Below, piece after piece: positions 56,593 through 64,000 of a stretch of 64,000 nucleotides of DNA. Under the pieces are notes generated by a model that saw only the letters and a list, made by a program, of their open reading frames with translations, was not told where the DNA came from and searched no databases. Origin of the DNA: Climacium dendroides (lineage: Eukaryota; Streptophyta; Bryopsida; Hypnales; Climaciaceae); assembly GCA_950106755.1 (NCBI GenBank), contig OX467082.1, forward strand, positions 1,612,001 through 1,676,000, given 5' to 3'. The stretch's first letter is position 1. Every line of letters starts with the position of its first letter. The translations under genes and the position numbers were made by a program.

Positions 56593-58777
56593 TCATTTGT
56601 TTAAGTACCGTGTGAATTGTTGGCTTAAAAAAATGAAAAAGCAATCATTGGAAGATAAACTATTGTAGAAGACCTTTCCTTTTCATACAAAATTTAGAAG
56701 ATGAATAGTTGCACTTCTAGCCTATATGGAGAGATTCTTTGTTATTTATTGGCTACAAAAACATCCTTTGCATTGTTATGGATCAAGTGTTAATCCTTGA
56801 AGGACATGACCCCCATGACCAAAGTAGTCATTAAAATGCTTGGATTCTTGGACCAATATGTGTATTCTTTGTTTCTAAAGTGAACAATCAATTCATTCAT
56901 CGGACATTTTTCGGCATCAAACGTGCTTTAAGGGATAACTTACGAGAAAAGTGCTAACAATTCCATCATGTTAGGACTTTTCAATATGAGGAGTAACTAG
57001 CTTTCAACATGCTACTAATAATAGTAGAAATATGGGTGCTAAGTTGTTAACATGTGAAAACCAAGAAAATAATTGGTGGAACCTAAAGTATATGCACAAA
57101 AAAAAAAACCTTTCCTAATTGTACCACATGTCTATAGATAGACAAGCTTGAAATATTGGACAACTATAAATAGGTCTATAGATAGATAAACTTGAAATCT
57201 TGGAAAATTATAGATAGGTGGTGCAATTAGGAGAGTGTTTATTTTAGGTGCCCATATCTTATTTCCCATTGAGTCTTTTTTACAAAAACATCCATACAAC
57301 AATTTAAATTGCCATTGAGTTTTTTTCATAAGTCATTTATTGGTTTTCTTTTAAAGAATATTCATCCATAATCATCACCACTCAAAATGTGACACCTACA
57401 TTTGGATCCAAAAGTGGCAAAATTGCTTTGATCTTTCCTATTAGTGCGTATTCCAAAACGAACTTACAGAGGGTTATAACTTTAAATAAGGGAGGTACAA
57501 TAAATAAATATATTTTTCTTTAGTAAAAAGTTATAACCATATGTAAAGTGAAAACATCCAAAACATCCTTGTACCCATTCTTATCAAAGTAATGACAAAG
57601 TGTTTAGCAAGCCATTACATTGTTTAGTATCCCCCAAAGTGTCATTACATTGTTTTCTTACTTCATTACAATTGTTGATCGTTGATTCTTTATATTTCGG
57701 TTTTATGACCAAACCATGTAATAGTTTCAGAGGCCTACAGTAGGAAGCTTTTTCTTTGAAAACCCTAATAATTAAATGTCTTATCCATTTTTTTTTTAAA
57801 TTCATGATTTTCAATTTGTGCTTTCCAAACACTTATCAAATGAGATTAGAGTGCAAATTATTGATCTCAAACCTTTTTAAGATGGTCGTGACCCCACCTA
57901 TTAATATATATATATATTGCACCAAAAGTGTTTTGGAATACTCATATCAATTTCAATTTTTATTGGATTAATATGATTTCACTTGTATTTGAGTCTACTC
58001 AACTAATTCTTTATTTGAATAATTATATGTAGCAATAAGTACATTGCACAAGATACATGATTGCAAATTTGAGAGGTCATAGGTTGTTCTACTTTAGTAG
58101 ATTTTTAGAATCACTTTTTATCTATTTAACCAAACAAGGTAGAGACTATGACTATATAGTCAAACCCCAAAATATTTTGGTTTATGTGCTCCATTTTCCA
58201 TCATTTACTAATGAACATTGATTTTAAATTCTATAAGTCATAAAAAAATTTAAATTTTCTTACAAAGATGAAATAAAATAATTTTTTGAAATTCAAAATT
58301 GAATTTGAAGAACCCAAAAGCAAAATGTATTAAAATATTTTATACTTGTATACCATTTGGAGGAAAAATTTATTTTCATGGAAAATAGTACAATATAATT
58401 ACATAAATGAAGGGCAAGGTCAACAAATCCACATTGAATTTTGATATAAAATAATTTTTATATATTCAATAAATAAAATTATTCTATAAGGTTAGTACCA
58501 TATGTTTAAGTAGTAAAGTATTCTCATCCAATGTTTCTTTTGGTTCTTTGTTGTCTATACAAGGGCCAAAAATGACAACTACACTTAGGGCGACAAAGTT
58601 TTCAAAAGCAACAAATACAAGTTGAAGCATCTCATGCTTCAAGAGTATCTATACAGTGACATCTCCAGTGCCAAGCATATCCTTGAAAATTCACAAAACA
58701 TTTCATAAGCATCTATCAAAAATTTAAGAAACAACCCATGTGGATTGAATTTCTCTTGAGGTTGCTAACAACTTGCT
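56593..58777. other. Repeat debris, no gene
   Basis: 56640-56810 resembles family B (gatgaatagttgcacttct). 57120-57256 is a relic of the TIR element at 61801-62161, with inner repeat units and a right end ggagagtgtttattttaggtg. The rest is AT-rich, including a (TA)n tract near 57903-57917. Confidence 0.45.
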
Positions 58778-59362
58778 TTAATCTCTAAAGTCCCATTGTT
58801 TCTATGAGGGACAAAATGGATTTTTGGCAATTTTCTATGATCTCAAATTTTTACTGAATTTTTTTGAAACTTTCTCCTGATTAGTTTTCTAGGAATATAA
58901 TTTTTTTATCAATCGGTGACCAAGAGAAAAAGTCATGCCACAATAACCTCAAAAATTCAACAAAAAATTGAAATAAAAATTAAAATATATATTTTTTCTT
59001 GTAGATTATATAATTTTCTAAATGAAAAGCTTGGATTCATTCCATTTGAATTAGTGATGTGAAAGTTATGGAGCTTCTAGTTTTGCAAGCAATCTAAGCA
59101 ACTCCATGTATTAAAAAAAAAAGCAACTTCTTGGGAAAAAAAATCTTTCACTTGGGATGCCAATATCTTTCAATCTATATGTTCAGAACTCACAACTTTT
59201 TTACAATGTGATCTAAGACAAGTGTAGAACAAGATTGTATGGTTAGATTCTCTTTTTTTTTAAATAATAAATCTTTTTTCGTATGACTGATGAACATGGC
59301 AGAGGTGGTAGTTTTGAGTGGTTTTTTTGACAGAAAAACGGGCTTGAGACTTCCGGGGTTTC
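58778..59362. mobile_element. Family A MITE, 585 bp
   Basis: Starts TTAATCTCTAAAGTCCCATT and ends …gagacttccggggttt; the right TTAA is mutated. Collinear with the 585-bp copy at 27372-27956. Confidence 0.65.
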
Positions 59363-60165
59363 AGAAAATGATGAGAATTTGACCCTACTTACCTTAGGTG
59401 AGACCGTGAGATTGCTAGGCCTGGAGCACTGGAAAAGTGTCTGTTTTGGGTGCACGGACCTGGCCTGGCCAACTGCAATTTGTCATGCCAGTCTCACTGC
59501 TCCCAAACCAACATGGATTTGGTTCTGATTTCATTAACTCAACAGGATAGCTTAGCTTGAATCATGCTCAGTTGGCCTGCGCCCCTGCAACAACTGAACT
59601 TCGGAGGGTGTCAGGAAGCCGATGTGTTGGAGACTTCAGTGGGGGGAATTATGAACTTACACTTGCTGCTGCTGAAGTCATCAGTCCCATAACATTGTTA
59701 ACGAGCCTAAACCATTCCTCCTTGGAGGTTGGGATAAGGTAAGGTAGATCAGCTTATAACCACCCTGAGTTGCTATCCAGGTATCTTGACTGAAGACTCC
59801 ATTTACTGACTCAATATATATTTTTCAGAGATGGAAAAGTTGGAGAGAATTGAAGCCACTGTAAGTAGAATCAAGGCATTCCCACAAGAAATGAATTTTT
59901 TGTGACTTTTCAAAGTTTGTTGGGACGAAATTGGTAAAGCATGCCTAGGTAGATCCATGCTAAACAACACCCTATTGTGTCCCCTCCCCAAATGCATTGT
60001 CACGATGCTAAAGGGTTGCTAAGGTTGTGGTAATGGGTGGGTGACTGACAAGGATGGGAGGGGCCAATAGATGTTCGAATTGGGTGACTAACAACATTGG
60101 GTTGCTCTATCTTAATACCTATGTGGATCTTTGAGAATGGATTTCCCCCCCCCCCCAAAGAATCA
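59363..60165. other. No gene assigned
   Basis: Somewhat higher GC at 59390-59770 with a 61-codon open frame that I do not recognise. A C11 run lies at about 60146-60156. Confidence 0.35.
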
Positions 60166-60290
60166 TTGTTTGGTTGGGAAGTTGCAACCCTGATGTCATT
60201 GGTTGATTGGGAAGTTGCAACCCTGATGTCATTGGTTGATTGGGAAGTTGCAACCCTGATGTCATTGGTTGATTGGGAAGTTGCATTGTT
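60166..60290. repeat. 33-bp minisatellite, nearly four units
   Basis: The unit gaagttgcaaccctgatgtc… (33 bp, a multiple of three) repeats from about 60178. The first copy lacks its start and the fourth is cut after gaagttgca. Both strands stay open through it only because the period is a multiple of three. Confidence 0.85.
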
Positions 60291-61800
60291 GGAGGTTCTT
60301 GCTTTCTAGGGGAACAAAGGCCCCCACCAACATTGCCAACATGGTTTAACATTCTAAAAGCACCTCTTTTATTGCTCATAATGCATCTTGTTTTGACAGG
60401 TATTTGTTCACAATTAAGCCCACCAAAACCAACATTTAATGAACCACGTCTTTATTGCTTATTACCATCTATAAATAGATATGAACTTGATATCAATCTT
60501 TTGCAATAGCCTCTAATTGCTTGCCCAAATAAAATGAATTATACACTAAAGAATTTGGTAGGTGGTTGAAGCAAATGGGGGTCCAATAGATGTTAGAATT
60601 GGATGATAGACGACATTAGATTGGTCTACCTTATTGCATTCACAAATGGGGCATTTCATTCTTCATATTGATTTTCAAATAGAGAAAAGGTAACCATTAT
60701 TTCAAACTGAATTCCAAGAAAATTCAAAATTGTCACTAATTTCCGACAAAACCATTGCCTTCGAATTTAAAGGTTAATGTAGATAGCAAGTGACCATAAT
60801 TTAACCTCAATATGATTAAAATAATCCCACGACAATGGAGTATTGAAATTCAAAAGGGAGTATTGTATCTTGGTTGTCATGTTTGGCATTTCCTATCAAA
60901 TACTTAATTAAAGTTGGAAATAAAGGTTTGACAAGTGTTTTAAGCCTTGAAGGATGGGCATGTGACTCTGAAAATCATCCCTTTGGGCATTGTGTGAATA
61001 GTTGATTTTTAAAAAAAAATCCTAAAGTGTTCATTGGAAGTGAAATTACTATTCAAGACCTCTTCTTTTCTTGCAAAATTATGAGGATGAATAGTTGTAC
61101 TTCTATCCTATACACAAGGATTCTTTGTCATTCAACAACAAGAAAATGGCTGCAATGACATTTATGGGTTACAATTCAAATTAGGGAGAACTTTACAATG
61201 TACTCTACTGAATTGGTGAACTTTTGATATTTTCGATATGTTTGAAAAAAGATTTTTGATATCTATGGTAGATCAACTCTCTTCCACAGATATTGGATCT
61301 TCAAAAACTTTGGTGCAAAAATCAAATTATTGTGATTTTTTGGGTACTGGTCGGTCGGTCGGTCGGTCAGTCAGGTGGCGATTCAGCAAGTAAGTCCAAC
61401 TGAAGTAGGTGAAACGAGTTCCTATGGAATTTAGACAATGCTGCATTGATTCCGGAGGCCAAAGAAAAGAGTTGAACTACTGGACTGATCGAGTAATCCA
61501 AAATGTACCGTACGCGAATTATATTTGGTGTTTTTAAAAGTTTTCATGATTTTTCCTCTCCTGTACCGTACCGACCCTCCGGTACCAGTCTACCGGTACA
61601 CAAATGACAACTTTCTAAAAGTTCCTCTACCCAGCCTAGAGCCATATGTATTATTCTGCAGGTAAGGTTGTTGAGTCAGGCCAACACACTGATTGATTTT
61701 TCAATCCGACACAGGAGACAATGGGGAAGCTTCAGTCCAAGCAGTTCATCTGTTACGAATGAGAATTTCCCATAATATGGCCACATAAATGTAAGCTTAT
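60291..61800. other. Repeat debris, no gene
   Basis: 60930-61170 is a family B relative (ttaagccttgaaggatggg … gaatagttgtacttct). 61348-61373 is a (GGTC)n microsatellite of about five units. 61500-61600 contains repeated gtaccgtacc and ccggtacc motifs. Confidence 0.45.
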
Positions 61801-62161
61801 ATGTGCACCTAAATGAGACACTCTCCTACTTGCGTCACCTATCTATAGCTGTCCAAGATTTCAAGCTTGAAAATGAGACACTCTCCTACTTAAGCCACCT
61901 ATCTACAACTGTCTATGGTTTCAAGTTTGAAAATGAGACACTCTCCTGCTTGCATCACCTATCTATAGCTATCCAAGATTTCAAGCTCAAAAATGAGTAC
62001 TTGTGTCGCCTATCTATAACTGTCCAAGATTTCAAGCTCAAAAATGAGACACTCTCCTATTTGTACTACCTATCTACAGTTATCCAAGATTTCAAGCATG
62101 AAATCTTGGACAATTATAGATAGGTGGTACAAGTAGGAGAGTGTCTCTATTAGGTGCACAT
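61801..62161. mobile_element. TIR element with an internal 60-bp minisatellite and an open frame
   Basis: Inverted ends of about 65 bp (atgtgcacctaaatgagaca… and its inverse …ctattaggtgcacat) bound 361 bp. Inside are five tandem units starting at 61812, 61872, 61932, 61992 and 62043. Four are about 60 bp and one is 51 bp, so the plus strand stays open for about 106 codons of a NETLSYL-HLS-VQDFKL type repeat. The frame includes both terminal repeats, so it is more likely a by-product than a gene. Confidence 0.65.
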
Positions 62162-63954
62162 GCCCAATAAGAAATATTTCAAGAAGAATATATGATTCAA
62201 ATTTTTTTAAAGTCTCACCCTCCCAAGTGGATGATCCCATTGGAGAATGGTTGCCTTGGCTCCCATACGATGGTTGAGTTAAAAAAAATTCTACAAATAG
62301 ACCATGTAAAAGAAGGTTATAGCAATGGAAATTATTTTTCCCTTACAAAATGATGAATTTGTTATGAATTTTTTAGTTTTGCAATCAAGTAGCCTAAACA
62401 ATTCATGTACTAAATCCTTGAATTCAATTCAAAGTGTATCTCTTGGTGTATCTACAATGGTTGGTTCTCACTACGTCCTAAATCCCATTGAATTATCTAA
62501 ATATGATTGGTAGAGAGTTGAAAATTGGGACTTGGGTTATAAGGTTAAATGCACTAAAAAAATGTCACATAGCAACACATTTTGGAGGTTTTGGCGTCAA
62601 GGAAGTGGGACATAGAATGTGAGTTGGGTTCAACAGAATAAAGTCACACTCGAATACACTTAAAAAAAACAATACTTTGAGCTTTCATAACTTATTCATG
62701 CGGTGTCCAAACAACACATGCTAAAGTGGGTTGTAATCCTCCTTCACTTGCCGACAAGATTTAACCAAAAAAAAATTACATTTAATAACAGTAAGCACGC
62801 TCACTGAGTTGCTATAACAGATGACTAAGGGTGCACTTACCTTATAAGTGCCAGACATCATATACCACCTCAGTCTACAGTAGACACATTTGAACCCCAC
62901 AGCAGAGTATGCTGCATGTATAAGTTTACGTATATGAGGAGCAGACGATGATTGATTTGTCTGAACTCATGTGCCATTGTTGGCTCCGTCTCCAACGCAG
63001 TGCAGCAGCTGTGGCCATGTCTGACTGTCTGACGAAGTAAAGCGAGGGGTAACCGGCCATTTGAATTCCAAGAGCAAGCAAGCGGGGGGCCACTGGCACA
63101 GCGGATGCATCTTCATGATGAGCTCCGGCCGAGGGCAGACAGGAACTGAAACGAGAGTCTGGTGGATTAATTAAACATCATCTGGACTCACGTCCATTGC
63201 ACTAGCAGTGTTGAGTTAGCTGAGCTGCAAAAAAGAATTAAGCATTCTAAGTTAGCAAGGTTTCCTGTTTTCAGGCTTCTTCAAGCGTCGGGTGTTGAAC
63301 TCTAGCTACTATCAGTGGTTGAGACTCTTTCGCCATGCTTGTGGTTCAGCGCTAGCTAGCGAGCTTGGTGGGTGCGTTTGTTCTGTGGCATGGCGACGTT
63401 CATGTTGTTGTCCTGTATTCTAGAAGTGGAGAAGTGAAGCACACTAGGTCGACTGGAGCTCTAGCAAAGGGACTAGCTAGGAGTTCCCATCTGCAGGTGC
63501 TATTAGTTTTCTGTCTATGATTTTTTATTTTATTTTATTGTACCTCAAGACTGCTTTGTACGCACAGATTATGCATGCACAAAGGTGTAGCCTCGAGTAC
63601 GCAAGGTAGGCGAGGCCACGACTTCTTGCGTTTCTTGGATGCTCCGCTCTACCTTAGCTCTCAAAGGGAATGAATGCAGTAAGCGCGTGTCTAATTTTCC
63701 CGTGTTGGTATTTGGCTTGGTTTCAGCTGAAGATTGGAGGTGCAGCCTGGTGAGATTTGATGGGCTCAATGTGCAGGGCTGGGAGGCCACAGTGAGCATG
63801 GAGTAGCAGCAAGGGGGAAGCTAGACCTGGAATTCGGGTTTTAGGATATGGGGGAGGGATCCCAATGGGGCAACCACTTGCACCTGTCTTTGCATTGGCG
63901 ACTCTTGAGCAAGAACTTGACCCATGAAGGGAGAAGTAGTAGCTAGACTTGGCT
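62162..63954 (+). promoter_or_regulatory. GC-richer flank, possible promoter and leader of an edge gene
   Basis: AT-rich to about 62,800, then a clear rise in GC and sequence complexity from about 62,950 onwards, with several short upstream ATGs. This is how the 5' regions of the other genes in the window look. No frame of its own is convincing; the minus-strand frame at 63569-63799 has no motif. Confidence 0.3.
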
Positions 63955-64000
63955 ATGTCGACGTCGGAGCTCGAGGAGCATGAATTCCAGCAACACCACC
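63955..64000 (+). CDS. Possible 5' end of a gene cut by the window edge
   Basis: An ATG at 63955 opens a frame that runs to the last base (MSTSELEEHEFQQHH…). The acidic then Gln/His-rich start is common in plant regulatory proteins but proves nothing. It is supported only by the GC-rich upstream DNA and the open frame. Confidence 0.3.
   Translation, partial: MSTSELEEHEFQQHH

Noticed and set aside
1..64000. CRISPR arrays, operons, bacterial insertion sequences, tRNA or rRNA genes
   Set aside because: None seen; spliced genes and plant families show nuclear plant DNA, and the tandem repeats present lack CRISPR spacing.

Overview
The window is AT-rich nuclear DNA from a land plant. Genes are spliced with GT-AG introns, and plant-specific families are present: a CERK1-type LysM receptor kinase, a chloroplast ABCI12-type transporter subunit, a B3 domain and a zf-RVT LINE. 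Sparse genes separated by MITEs and LINE debris, with no LTR element recognised, would fit a non-flowering plant (moss, lycophyte or fern). That lineage call is a guess.

Layout. 1-5.6 kb: repeats, including a GC-rich hAT-type MITE. 5.68-7.35 kb (+): a six-exon MAPEG/MGST3 gene. 7.61-15.61 kb (-): a complete 13-exon LysM receptor kinase, convergent with MGST3. 22.05-24.51 kb (-): a second LysM ectodomain unit of five exons, with the same exon order and phases as the first five exons of the receptor kinase, but with no kinase exons behind it. 25-44 kb: mobile elements (TTAA-flanked MITEs, CACTA-like MITEs, a TA-flanked element carrying a dead DDE transposase) and a lone B3-domain exon near 36 kb. 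44.99-48.16 kb (-): a complete seven-exon ABCI12-like gene. 50-62 kb: more TTAA elements, a decayed 5'-truncated LINE, minisatellites and a TIR element with an internal 60-bp minisatellite. 63-64 kb: GC-richer DNA that may be the leader and first codons of a + strand gene cut by the window edge.

The most notable structure is the LysM locus. The upstream unit ends in a good splice donor in phase 1, and the kinase exons of the downstream gene are entered in phase 1. The two ectodomains could therefore be alternative cassettes for one kinase. Otherwise the upstream unit is a kinase-less LysM membrane protein (311 residues if intron 5 is read through) or a truncated duplicate. RNA evidence would decide. 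All exon models were assembled by hand from reading frame, splice consensus and family similarity; no alignment or search was run.
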